DNA of 64,000 bases from Deltaproteobacteria bacterium. GTDB lineage: Bacteria; Desulfobacterota; Desulfuromonadia; Geobacterales; Pseudopelobacteraceae. The position numbers were made by a program, and so were the translations under genes. The notes under the pieces are model-generated. The model ran no database searches and was not told the DNA's origin. It worked only from the letters and a program-made list of their open reading frames with translations. The DNA is taken from positions 1-64,000 of the forward strand of contig JAJXYO010000052.1 of assembly GCA_021780495.1 (NCBI GenBank), in the 5' to 3' direction. Below are positions 44,697-53,296 of the stretch, one piece after another (positions within the stretch are counted from its first letter, which is position 1; each line of letters opens with the position of its first letter).

Positions 44697-47600
44697 ATGA
44701 AATTGTTGATAGTACGAGTACTGGCCCTTGTCTGGATTCTGACGTTTGCCGGCATTTCTTACGCTGCTACGGATGGCAATGTGCGGGAAAATTGGGGCAA
44801 GGAATCGAGCGGGAACGTGTCATCGCCACAATTCCAGGCCGGGAGTCAGACCTCACCAGGCACGCTCAGTGATGATACTCTCCTGCGCCTGCTTGAAAAT
44901 CGCCGCGATCAAAAAAAACTGGATGTTCAGAACGGCGACCCCAGGGATGAAATAATTGGTCAGGATAAGGCGGAAATCGATTCCCGCACGGGCAGGGCAA
45001 AGAAGCCGCAAGTGCTGGTAACCGCTGAGCCGGGAGATGGCCTGATCAAGCTCACCTGGAAGTTGGTCAATCTGCCGGTAAAGAGTGACAATCAGCCCCT
45101 GCGTTTCGCTGTCCGCTATGGTATCGAGTCGGAAAAGATGACCAAAACCCTGCAGGTAGGAACCACTGACAGCTATGTGCTGCGAGGGCTGAAAAACAAT
45201 CAGCCCTATTATATTCAGATTGCGGCACTTGACCGCGAACAATTGGTGTCATTCAAGTCTGATGAAATCAAGGCTGTGCCGCTGCCGGCCGAGGATCAGG
45301 GCTCCCGGCTGGAAAAGGCCTTTTCCAAAAAGACCCTGACCTTGATGGATAAAAATGTACCGGAACCTTTTGAGCGGGATTTGCACCAGTTCGGCTACGA
45401 TTTCTTCAAAAACAGCTTACAGAGCTTGGGGGCAATGGATTCCCTGCCGGTTGGTAACGATTATATCCTTGGTCCGGGGGATACCCTCAACTTGAGGGTG
45501 TGGGGCGCCATTAATTTCCGTCACGAGCTGACGGTTGATCGTAACGGCGAAATCATGATTCCGAATGTCGGCGTTGTCAATGTCTGGGGACTGACGTACG
45601 AACAGGGCCGGGATGCCATCAATAAAGCCATTGGCCGTCTTTACAAAAACTTTGAGATGAACTTAACACTTGGGCGTCTGAGAACGATCCAGGTGTTTGT
45701 GGTTGGAGAGGTTGAGGCGCCGGGCAGCTATTCGGTCAGTTCTTTGGCCACCGTCATCAATGCCCTTTCAGCCGCCGGCGGGCCTTCCCGCAATGGCTCG
45801 TTACGGAGGATCCGAATCACACGCAACGGGCAGTCGCCTATTGCCGCGAAGGTCCCACTGGACAGCCCGATTTACGGCTACCTGGATAAATTGGCCGGCA
45901 TGGGCTTGATTGCGCAGGGGACCAAGGAATCCCGGCCGTATACCAAAGCAGATGTTTTGCGCCGGGTGCGGGAAGCAGAGAAGAATATTGCCGTGAATGA
46001 TAAGGCTTCTCCGGGCGCGGCCATGGAATTGGTCGTGCGTATTCGCGAGTTGATCCAGCGCGCGGATGCCACGGGGGAACAATCGGGTACGAGCCAGGCG
46101 CCAGGACAGAATCTGGCTGCCCGCGAAGTCGACCTGTACGATATGTTTCTGTCCGGTGATCGCAGTAAGGATATACGGCTTCAGAACGGCGACACCATCT
46201 TTGTGCCGGTGATCGGACCGGTGGTAGCTGTGGCTGGTGAGGTTAAACGCCCGGCAATTTACGAGATTGCAAAGAATACGACGCTTCCCGATGTGCTCAA
46301 GATGGCCGGGGGCGTAACGGCGAACGGCTATACCGGCCGTATCCAGGTTGAACGCATATCAAACAACGCCAGGGTGGTACTCGATTATGCGTCGAAAGGT
46401 AGTAACCTTGATGCTGCGCTGGGAAAGGTTCAGATCCTGGATCGTGACATGATCAAGGTCTTCCCGGTTCAGGAGGCGACCCGTCAGGTGGTCAGCCTGA
46501 AGGGCAATGTTGTTCGTCCCGGAGAATACCAGTACCGGAAAGGGATGCGACTGACGGATCTGATCCACGGTTTTCGGGCCTTGCTGCCTGAGTCATACCT
46601 GGAATCGGTCGAGATTACCCGCCTGGCCCCCCCCGATTTTCATCGCGAGTTGTTAACCGCCAACCTGCGCCGTGCTTTAGGCGGCAGCACGGCCGACAAT
46701 GTCCTGCTGCAGGAACAGGATACGGTGAAGGTCTTTTCACGCTGGGAGATGGAGGAGAAGCCCCGGGTTTCCATAAATGGCGCGGTGGTGAACCCCGGTA
46801 CCTATGACTTTTATCCCGGTATGAGGGTCAGGGATCTGATCACCGCTGCCGGAAGCCCGAAGCGTAATGCCTACCTGGAAACAGGCGAACTGAGCCGTAT
46901 CGTGATTGTGGGTGACAAGGCCAACCCCAGTCGTCTGTCTCTGGACCTGTCAAAAGCGCTGGCTGGTGATCCTACGCAAAACCTGCCGCTTCAATCGGAC
47001 GATGTGTTGATTGTCCGGAGCGTTTCTGATTGGTTCGATGCCTCGGACAAGTTTATCACGCTGAAGGGTGAGGTGCGATTTCCCGGTGTCTACTCGGTTG
47101 CACGCGGCGAGAAGCTGAGCTCAGTCATTGCCAGGGCTGGCGGGTATACCGAGAGAGCCTATCTGCGCGGGGCGAAATTCGAGCGACGCTCTGTGCGCGA
47201 AACCCAGCAGCTCAGGATGAATGAAATCGTAGCACGGACGGAGAAGGAAATTCTGCAGAAGCAGGTCGCGTTATCCTCGGTGTCCTCTTCGCGGGATGAG
47301 CTTGAGGCCACCAAGGCCGCGCTGGATGGTCTGATGAAGAATGTCGAGAGGATGAAGACCATGAAGGCCGAGGGGCGTGTTGTCATCCGTCTGACACCGC
47401 TCGATGAGTTGCAAAAGAGCAGTTTCGATGTGGTGGTGGAGGGGGGCGACGAGCTTGAAATACCGGCGCGCCCGAGTGTTGTGAACGTGCTGGGCATGGT
47501 CTACAATCCCATCTCTTTTGTATATCAGCCGGAGGCTTCCGATATTGAATCCTATCTTAAAAAAGCGGGTGGACCAACCAATGATGCCGATCCATCTGAA

Positions 47601-47849
47601 ATGTATGTCGTCAGGGCTGACGGTACCGTATTCAGTAATCAGCAATCTACGTTCGGGCTGCATTGGGACGATAGTGACCGGCGCTGGACCTTCGGCGGTT
47701 TCACAGCGTCCACACTCGAACCGGGTGATACCTTGGTTGTGCCGCAGAAGATCGAGCGTATTGCCTGGATGAGGGAAATAAAAGATATCACACAAATTTT
47801 AGCGAATGTTGCCCTTACAGCAGGCACTGTTCTGATCGGTCTGAGATAG
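44697..47849 (+). CDS. Polysaccharide export protein (SLBB, Wza-like) with FN3-like domain and embedded module
   Basis: A 1050-residue exported protein, far longer than the about 380 residues of Wza. In order: signal peptide (1-23); a fibronectin III-like domain (about 100-190, VLVTAEPGDGLIKLTWKLVN to YYIQIAALD); a poly-export domain (about 255-345, LGPGDTLNLRVWGAI); then a series of SLBB domains to the C-terminus, with a coiled segment before the last one and a final hydrophobic helix. The first SLBB domain is split at about residues 385-475 by a module like that of the Wzi-like protein. The ATG at 44697 has an AAGGAGAG ribosome site. Probably the outer-membrane exit channel. Confidence 0.9.
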   Translation: MKLLIVRVLALVWILTFAGISYAATDGNVRENWGKESSGNVSSPQFQAGSQTSPGTLSDDTLLRLLENRRDQKKLDVQNGDPRDEIIGQDKAEIDSRTGRAKKPQVLVTAEPGDGLIKLTWKLVNLPVKSDNQPLRFAVRYGIESEKMTKTLQVGTTDSYVLRGLKNNQPYYIQIAALDREQLVSFKSDEIKAVPLPAEDQGSRLEKAFSKKTLTLMDKNVPEPFERDLHQFGYDFFKNSLQSLGAMDSLPVGNDYILGPGDTLNLRVWGAINFRHELTVDRNGEIMIPNVGVVNVWGLTYEQGRDAINKAIGRLYKNFEMNLTLGRLRTIQVFVVGEVEAPGSYSVSSLATVINALSAAGGPSRNGSLRRIRITRNGQSPIAAKVPLDSPIYGYLDKLAGMGLIAQGTKESRPYTKADVLRRVREAEKNIAVNDKASPGAAMELVVRIRELIQRADATGEQSGTSQAPGQNLAAREVDLYDMFLSGDRSKDIRLQNGDTIFVPVIGPVVAVAGEVKRPAIYEIAKNTTLPDVLKMAGGVTANGYTGRIQVERISNNARVVLDYASKGSNLDAALGKVQILDRDMIKVFPVQEATRQVVSLKGNVVRPGEYQYRKGMRLTDLIHGFRALLPESYLESVEITRLAPPDFHRELLTANLRRALGGSTADNVLLQEQDTVKVFSRWEMEEKPRVSINGAVVNPGTYDFYPGMRVRDLITAAGSPKRNAYLETGELSRIVIVGDKANPSRLSLDLSKALAGDPTQNLPLQSDDVLIVRSVSDWFDASDKFITLKGEVRFPGVYSVARGEKLSSVIARAGGYTERAYLRGAKFERRSVRETQQLRMNEIVARTEKEILQKQVALSSVSSSRDELEATKAALDGLMKNVERMKTMKAEGRVVIRLTPLDELQKSSFDVVVEGGDELEIPARPSVVNVLGMVYNPISFVYQPEASDIESYLKKAGGPTNDADPSEMYVVRADGTVFSNQQSTFGLHWDDSDRRWTFGGFTASTLEPGDTLVVPQKIERIAWMREIKDITQILANVALTAGTVLIGLR

Positions 47850-47858
47850 GGGTATCGT

Positions 47859-49076
47859 ATGAACCAGCAACCATATACAAATCCACCATCTGAAAGTTGC
47901 GATGAAGACGAGGTCAACCTGCTTGAATTATTGCAGGTGATCGTCAGGCGCAAAATGCTGATTATCAAAATCTGCACAAGCGCCATAATCCTTTCGGTCT
48001 GCTTCTCGCTGTTTCTGGATAATATTTATACCGCTACAAACCAGTTTCTTCCGCCACAAAAAGAGAACACGAGTGCTGCATTCTCTGCACTGCTTTCCCA
48101 GGCGGGTGGTTTGGGAGCTCTTGCTGCTGGTGGCTTGGGAGGTTCGACCGATCTGTATCTGGGAATTATCAAAAGCCGTTCCGTGGCCGATGCCGTTATC
48201 AAACGTCTGGATCTGCAGAAGGAGTTTAAGAAAAAAAATATTGATGACACCCGTAAGGCCCTTGAAAAGGTTGTAACGTTCAAGGCAGGTAAAAACGGCA
48301 TCATTTCAGTTTCAGCTGATAGCAAGGACCCTCAGAAAGCAGCCCTGCTGGCCAATACCTTCGTGGATGAACTGACCCATCGGAGCATACAGCTCTTCCT
48401 TTTAAAAGCCGGGGGGGAACGCCTTTTTCTGGAACAACGTCTGGCGGTCGTCAAGCAGGATCTCAAAAAAGCTGAGGATGATTTAAGGTCGTTCCAGGAA
48501 AAATACAAGACCATCAAGATTGACGCTCAGGCCGCAGTTGCTATTGAAGGGATCGCACGAATCAAGGCGGAAATTGTTTCCAAAGAGGTGCAGCTTGCTA
48601 CGTTGAGGAATTCCAGAACCGATGAAAGTAGCGATGTAATGGCACTTCAAGCAGGTATTTCCAAATTGAAGAGTCAGTTGGGCACCATGGTCGGCAGCGG
48701 CGGCGCTGAAAACGTTATTCCAGCCACCGGAAATTTGCCGGCACTCGGTGTTGAGTATCTGCGCAAGATGCGCGACCTGAAGATTCAAGAGGCGATCTTC
48801 GAGCAGCTAACCAAACAGTACGAAATGGCAAAAATAAATGAAAATAAAGATACCTCAACACTCCAGGTACTTGATGAGGCCGTGGCTCCGGCAAAGAAAA
48901 GTAAGCCGAAGCGATTGCTCATCGTGCTATTGTCAACGTTTACAGCCTTTCTGTTCTCAATTGTGACCATATTCGTACAGGAACACCTCGCTAAGTTGCC
49001 TCCCGAAGATGCGGAGATTCTCAGGGAGATCAAGCAGTCGCTGAGCTTTTGGAGAAGAAGAGCAGGAGGAGCATGA
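47859..49076 (+). CDS. Wzz-type chain-length/co-polymerase protein
   Basis: A 405-residue polysaccharide co-polymerase. The first helix (about residues 32-55) and the last helix (about 345-368) bracket a long periplasmic part with coiled-coil segments (for example KAEDDLRSFQEKYKTIKIDA). The opening DEVNLLELLQVIVRRKMLI is the Wzz signature, and the Pro-rich LDEAVAPAKKSKPKRLLIV precedes the second helix as expected. No tyrosine-kinase domain is attached. It follows the export gene by 9 bases. Confidence 0.92.
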   Translation: MNQQPYTNPPSESCDEDEVNLLELLQVIVRRKMLIIKICTSAIILSVCFSLFLDNIYTATNQFLPPQKENTSAAFSALLSQAGGLGALAAGGLGGSTDLYLGIIKSRSVADAVIKRLDLQKEFKKKNIDDTRKALEKVVTFKAGKNGIISVSADSKDPQKAALLANTFVDELTHRSIQLFLLKAGGERLFLEQRLAVVKQDLKKAEDDLRSFQEKYKTIKIDAQAAVAIEGIARIKAEIVSKEVQLATLRNSRTDESSDVMALQAGISKLKSQLGTMVGSGGAENVIPATGNLPALGVEYLRKMRDLKIQEAIFEQLTKQYEMAKINENKDTSTLQVLDEAVAPAKKSKPKRLLIVLLSTFTAFLFSIVTIFVQEHLAKLPPEDAEILREIKQSLSFWRRRAGGA

Positions 49077-49089
49077 CCTGAGCTGCCCG

Positions 49090-49728
49090 TCAGGGGTCCG
49101 GTAAACGGTTTTTTGAGAAGAGATGATGGATGCCCAATGTTGTCAGGATGCCGCAGCAGATACCTGCCAGTATATCGCTGACAAAATGGTAACTTGTTAG
49201 CAGGAGCGCCAGTGCGAGTCCGGAAAGCGCCGCAACAACCAGCGGGCGGCTCCGCGGATAGTACAGCCAGGTCGCAGTAAAAAATGCTGTAAAAACCACC
49301 ATATGCCCGGAGGGGAAGCCCCCGCTGTCTTGCAACGGCTTGAACCAGTTGAACTCAAGCGGGCCCCCAATTTTCAACCACAAGCGGGTGGTTGTGCGTC
49401 CGAAGGCAAATTGCATAAAAGTTTTTAATAAAAATGCAACCGGTACCGCTGTTGCTGCTAGCTGGAAGAAGTGAGCCGGTTTGTGTGATCCTTTCGTGTG
49501 GACCACGAGATAATACGCCAGCCACATGAGAACGGTGCCTATGGCAACAATCTTGGACAATGTGTCCGGGATGTTTTCGAAGTGCGACTTCAGTACGGGT
49601 TGCGACGACGTAAAGGCCCAGATCCCCAAGGCCACTCCCGTGTCCACGAAGCGGATGCAGCTGACGATAGCCAGCGCGGCAAGAAAAAATGATGAGGCGA
49701 GCACGGTTCGGTTGGAAACTTTTTGCAT
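49090..49728 (-). CDS. PAP2-family phosphatase
   Basis: A 212-residue inner-membrane phosphatase with six helices. The three PAP2 motifs are present in slightly altered form: KTFMQFAFGRTTTR, PSGH, and SYHFVSDILAG with its catalytic His and Asp. It may recycle undecaprenyl pyrophosphate after polymerisation, which would fit its place beside the polysaccharide genes, but the strand is opposite. The ATG at 49728 is chosen because the helices start soon after; a longer frame extends to 49824. Confidence 0.88.
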   Translation of the reverse strand: MQKVSNRTVLASSFFLAALAIVSCIRFVDTGVALGIWAFTSSQPVLKSHFENIPDTLSKIVAIGTVLMWLAYYLVVHTKGSHKPAHFFQLAATAVPVAFLLKTFMQFAFGRTTTRLWLKIGGPLEFNWFKPLQDSGGFPSGHMVVFTAFFTATWLYYPRSRPLVVAALSGLALALLLTSYHFVSDILAGICCGILTTLGIHHLFSKNRLPDP

Positions 49729-49809
49729 GCCTGCAGAAATATCATACTCCCGCAGATAATGATATAGTTGGGACGCGTGCCGGAAAGTGCCACCGAAAAT
49801 TCCCGAACG

Positions 49810-49839
49810 TTGACAAACCACCACCCTGATTATTATATT
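49810..49839 (+). promoter_or_regulatory. Sigma-70 promoter for the FmdB gene
   Basis: Consensus TTGACA at 49810, 17 bases, then TTATAT (or TATATT after 18). The gene starts at 49878. Confidence 0.65.
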
Positions 49840-49877
49840 GATACTACATACGAAATAAGCGGAGGAGTCTATACGTC

Positions 49878-50114
49878 ATGCCCATGTACGAGTACAAATG
49901 TTCAGCCTGCAGCTACCAATTTGAACTGCGCCAGAAGTTTTCCGATGCCCCAGCCAGCGAATGTCCCCAGTGTGGCGGACCGGTTGATAAACAGATTTCA
50001 TCGACGGCGTTCAGCCTGAAAGGTGATGGCTGGTTCAAGACCGGATACTGCCCCAAGACGGAGGCCCCCAAGCCGGCTGCCTGTGCCGGCGGCGGATGTT
50101 GCGGTGGCGAGTAA
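49878..50114 (+). CDS. FmdB-type zinc ribbon protein
   Basis: A 78-residue protein. The ribbon is MPMYEYKCSACSY followed by CPQCGG about 25 residues later, matching the FmdB/regulatory-protein family. A C-terminal tail rich in Ala, Gly and Cys (CAGGGCCGGE) is common in these proteins. Role in the cell is not settled. It is a single-gene unit with its own promoter and a GC-rich terminator. Confidence 0.9.
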   Translation: MPMYEYKCSACSYQFELRQKFSDAPASECPQCGGPVDKQISSTAFSLKGDGWFKTGYCPKTEAPKPAACAGGGCCGGE

Positions 50115-50138
50115 GCGGGTGAGTGCTGCCGTGTCTCA

Positions 50139-50170
50139 GAGACCTCCGGGGTTTGTCCCCCGGGGGTCTT
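50139..50170 (+). terminator. Rho-independent terminator after FmdB gene
   Basis: GAGACCTCCGGGG pairs with CCCCGGGGGTCTT around a short TTTGTC loop, followed by a modest T/A stretch. Confidence 0.75.
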
Positions 50171-50274
50171 ATTCACTTTTGCAATCAAGGTGACCGGTAT
50201 TCCAAGAGAAACCTCCGAGGTTTCAAAAACCTCGAAGGTTTGAAACGGTCAACTTGAATGCACGTGGAATTAAT
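50171..50274. repeat. 103-bp dispersed repeat, copy 2 (inverted)
   Basis: Reverse complement of the repeat at 44499, with the same ends (ATTCACTTTTGCAATCAAGG at the left) and the same internal stem AAACCTCCGAGGTTT. It lies in the gap before metV. Confidence 0.8.
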
Positions 50275-50364
50275 GTGTTTCGACTGCACACCCACTTTGC
50301 AAAAAACGACCCGTGAACGTAGTAGGCAGCGGGCTCCTGCCATGTCAGTCCTAGAGGAATTCTT

Positions 50365-51012
50365 ATGATCGTATCCACCCAGAAGCCGCTTGATCAGATC
50401 CTCGCCGCCCTGGAAGGCGCTGCCCGTGTCTTTATCATCGGCTGCGCCAAGTGCGCCACGGTCTGCAAAGCCGGCGGCGAGGAAGAGGTCTTCCGGATGC
50501 AGGACGAGTTGACGGCGGCCGGCAAGGAAGTGACCGGCACGATCGTTATCGATGAGACCTGCCACATGCTCCGTACGGGTCGCGACCTGCGCTCCCGCAA
50601 AGAACAGGTGGAGGAGGCCGATTTCCTGCTGGTGCTTTCGTGTGGCGCCGGTATCCAGTCCGTGGCCGAGGCCTGCAATCAGAAGGTTGTGGCCGGGACC
50701 GATTCCAAATTCCTCGGCAATATCCGCCGCTTTGGCCAGTTCGAACAACGCTGCAGCCTGTGTGGTGACTGCCGTCTGAACGACACCGGTGGTATCTGCC
50801 CGGTTACCGTCTGCCCCAAGGGATTGCTCAATGGTCCCTGCGGCGGCATGGAGGATGGCAATTGTGAGGTCGACCGCACGAACCGCTGCGCCTGGGTAAC
50901 GATCTACGAACGCCTGGAGCAGCAAGGGCGGGTGGAAAACCTCCATCGCACGACAGCGTCACGGGATTTTACTCACAAACGTCATCCCCATCACCTCAAA
51001 TTGGAGAAATGA
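50365..51012 (+). CDS. metV: Methylenetetrahydrofolate reductase C-terminal partner (MetV)
   Basis: A 215-residue iron-sulfur and zinc protein that partners MetF in methyl-branch reduction of methylene-THF. Cysteines are in FIIGCAKCATVCKAGG and VLSCGAGIQ (N-terminal domain) and in RCSLCGDCRLNDTGGICPVT, then CPKGLLNGPCGG (C-terminal domain). The stop overlaps the start region of metF, so the two are translationally coupled. Such pairs are known from Wood-Ljungdahl-type methyl branches. Confidence 0.9.
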   Translation: MIVSTQKPLDQILAALEGAARVFIIGCAKCATVCKAGGEEEVFRMQDELTAAGKEVTGTIVIDETCHMLRTGRDLRSRKEQVEEADFLLVLSCGAGIQSVAEACNQKVVAGTDSKFLGNIRRFGQFEQRCSLCGDCRLNDTGGICPVTVCPKGLLNGPCGGMEDGNCEVDRTNRCAWVTIYERLEQQGRVENLHRTTASRDFTHKRHPHHLKLEK

Positions 51013-51014
51013 CA

Positions 51015-51884
51015 ATGCCCACGGTGCTGTCCCGAAAAATGGGCGACAACAGTTTTATCATTACCGCCGAGCTGGCTCCTCCGCATGGCAGCGATATGTC
51101 AACATTCCTGCGGATGGCGGCATTTGTTGCAGCACATGTGGACGCGATCAACATCACCGATAACCAGGGCGCCAATATGCGCATGACACCACTGACCGCT
51201 GCCGCTTTGCTGGTACGTGAAGGCATCGAGCCGATCATGCAGCTTACCTGCCGCGACCGTAACCGGCTGGCTTTGCAAAGCGACCTGCTGGGAGCCGCAG
51301 CCATGGGGATAAATAACCTTCTGGCGCTGACCGGTGATGACATCGGCTGTGGTGACCATCGCCAGGGGCGGGCCGTGTTTGATCTGGATTCGGTTCTTCT
51401 GCTCCGCACGATTCAGGCGCTCAACGCCGGCCGGGATATGAATGGCAAGGCTCTGGCCGGGCATACGTCGTTCTTTACCGGTGCCGCCGCTGCACCCGAG
51501 GTGGAGCCGTTTGCTGCCACCCGTCCCAAGCTGGCAAAAAAGAGTGCGGCCGGCGCCCGTTTTTTCCAGACCCAGGCCATCTTTGACCCGCAGCGTTTGG
51601 CCGGGTTCTGCTCAACGGTTCAACCCTTGAATGTAAAGGTGATAGCCGGAGTGCTGGTTCTCAAATCTGCAAAAATGGCCGATTTTATCAATCGCAACAT
51701 CCCCGGCCTGAAGATTCCTGCCGCTGTTGTGGAGCGGCTCGCATCCGCTGCTGATCCTGCGGCCGAAGGAGTCAGGATTGCCACAGAGCTGGCGCTGCAG
51801 TGTCGCGAGCTCTGCGATGGCGTTCACCTGATGGCCATGGGGCGTGACGAGGTTGTGCCGGAAATCGTAGCTGCTTTGAAATGA
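51015..51884 (+). CDS. metF: Methylenetetrahydrofolate reductase
   Basis: A 289-residue flavin enzyme that reduces 5,10-methylene-THF to 5-methyl-THF. The TIM-barrel motifs are visible: ELAPPHGSD near residue 15, INITDNQGANMRM, QLTCRDRNRLALQSDLLG and LLALTGDD. The start at 51015 has GGAG eight bases upstream; an ATG at 51009 is too close to it. Its MetV partner is encoded immediately before. A methionine or acetyl-CoA-pathway role depends on genes outside the window. Confidence 0.92.
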   Translation: MPTVLSRKMGDNSFIITAELAPPHGSDMSTFLRMAAFVAAHVDAINITDNQGANMRMTPLTAAALLVREGIEPIMQLTCRDRNRLALQSDLLGAAAMGINNLLALTGDDIGCGDHRQGRAVFDLDSVLLLRTIQALNAGRDMNGKALAGHTSFFTGAAAAPEVEPFAATRPKLAKKSAAGARFFQTQAIFDPQRLAGFCSTVQPLNVKVIAGVLVLKSAKMADFINRNIPGLKIPAAVVERLASAADPAAEGVRIATELALQCRELCDGVHLMAMGRDEVVPEIVAALK

Positions 51885-51901
51885 AGCCAGGAGGTACCAC
51901 A

Positions 51902-52768
51902 TTGAAGGTTAAAAAAGCTATATTCCCCGTTGCGGGTATGGGGACACGTTTCCTGCCGGCCACAAAATCATCTCCCAAGGAAATGCTGCCGCTGATTGAC
52001 AAGCCACTGGTACAGTACGTCGTGGAAGAAGCGGTGGCTGCAGGAATCGAGCAGATCCTGTTTGTCACAGGCCGTGGCAAGCGGGCCATTGAGGATCATT
52101 TCGATAACTCAACCGAACTGGAACAGCATCTGGAGGAAAAGGGGAAGCAGAAGACCCTCCAGATTATGCGCGAAATAGCAGACATGGTTGACATATTTTA
52201 CGTCCGCCAGAAAAAGGCCCTCGGTCTCGGACATGCCATTCTCTGTGGTAAGGATTTTATCGGAAATGAGCCGTTTGCCGTGTTGCTGGGGGATGATATC
52301 ATCGACAGTCAGCGCCCTTGTCTGAAACAGCTGCTGGATGTGTATGATGACCTGCATGGCTCGGTGCTGGCGCTGGAGAAGGTGCCGATGGACAATATCT
52401 CGTCCTATGGTTGTGTCAAGGCCGAACAGCTTTCCGAGCATGTGTTCCAGGTGACGGATATGGTCGAAAAGCCGAGCCGGGAGGAAGCGCCCTCGGATAT
52501 GGCCATTATCGGACGTTATGTGCTGACACCACGTATCTTTGGTATCCTGGAGCAGCAGGAAGCGGGCAAGGGGGGCGAGATCCAGTTGACGGATGCAATC
52601 CTCAAACTTTCCAAGGAAGAAAAGGTGTATGGTTGCCTGTTCGAGGGTCTGCGGCACGATTGCGGTGACAAGCTGGGGTTTCTCAAGGCCACGGTTGATA
52701 TGGCGCTCAAGCGGGATGAATTTAAAGTCGCATTCGAGGCGCACCTGCGGCAGCGATTGGCATTATAA
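51902..52768 (+). CDS. galU: UTP-glucose-1-phosphate uridylyltransferase
   Basis: A 288-residue enzyme that makes UDP-glucose, a donor for surface polysaccharides. The pyrophosphorylase signature AIFPVAGMGTRFLPATKS is at the N-terminus, followed by EMLPLIDKPLVQYVVEEA. VLLGDDII and VEKPSREEAPSD are typical of GalU. The TTG at 51902 is taken as start because it has an AGGAGGT ribosome site six bases upstream and sets the N-terminus as in relatives; the ATG at 51881 overlaps metF. A strong hairpin follows the stop. Confidence 0.94.
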   Translation: MKVKKAIFPVAGMGTRFLPATKSSPKEMLPLIDKPLVQYVVEEAVAAGIEQILFVTGRGKRAIEDHFDNSTELEQHLEEKGKQKTLQIMREIADMVDIFYVRQKKALGLGHAILCGKDFIGNEPFAVLLGDDIIDSQRPCLKQLLDVYDDLHGSVLALEKVPMDNISSYGCVKAEQLSEHVFQVTDMVEKPSREEAPSDMAIIGRYVLTPRIFGILEQQEAGKGGEIQLTDAILKLSKEEKVYGCLFEGLRHDCGDKLGFLKATVDMALKRDEFKVAFEAHLRQRLAL

Positions 52769-52772
52769 TGTA

Positions 52773-52811
52773 GACGTTATTTTCTGCGCTATTCGGGCAG
52801 AAAATAACGTC
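52773..52811. terminator. 15-bp-stem hairpin of the GCAGAAAAT family
   Basis: Perfect arms at 52773-52787 and 52797-52811 with a 9-base loop. The core (ATTTTCTGC/GCAGAAAAT) is the same as in the tandem repeat at 701-854 and lies likewise directly after a stop codon. It could end both galU and the convergent gene at 52827. Confidence 0.8.
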
Positions 52812-52826
52812 AATCGTATAGGTCGG

Positions 52827-53222
52827 TTATTTACCGGTATCCGGCATGGGTGGTGTCGTGTCTCGCTTTGGCTCCCATCCCTCCCAGACATAGGCTGGTT
52901 CGATCATAGAGTCATAGTAACCTGGCTGCGGCACTAGGAAGAAAACTGTCTCGGTCAGGCCGATGACACCGCGATAGAGTGACATGCCGATCCCTTTGAG
53001 CGGACCGATCAGTGCATATCCCATGGGCCCCATCTCTCTGCCGGTCAGGATGGTTTGTTTGGGGATTTCGGCAAGACTGGTAAAGGTGTTGGCTACGCCG
53101 CGCGCCAATTTGATCGACATTTTCTCGGCAATCATTTCAGGTTGCTGCTCGGCAGCGGCCGAGTACGGTAACGTGAGTATCACGCTCAGCAATAAAAGGT
53201 TGATCAGAAGTATTCTCTTCAT
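52827..53222 (-). CDS. Exosortase system-associated protein, TIGR04073-like
   Basis: A 131-residue exported protein. The signal peptide ends around YSAAA (residue 23). The mature part matches a small family often found in genomes with exosortase/PEP-CTERM systems: KLARGVANTFTSLAEIPKQ near residue 38, then a glycine-rich helix GPLKGIGMSLYRGVIGLTE, and a C-terminus with PGYYDSMIEPAYVWE. Its function is unknown, and no exosortase is visible in the window. An AGGAGATAC site precedes the start. Confidence 0.7.
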   Translation of the reverse strand: MKRILLINLLLLSVILTLPYSAAAEQQPEMIAEKMSIKLARGVANTFTSLAEIPKQTILTGREMGPMGYALIGPLKGIGMSLYRGVIGLTETVFFLVPQPGYYDSMIEPAYVWEGWEPKRDTTPPMPDTGK

Positions 53223-53296
53223 GGTATCTCCTTAATTTATCGATTTAAAATAATGTATTTTTGTCTCATACCACAAAGAATCCCTACTTGCAAGCA

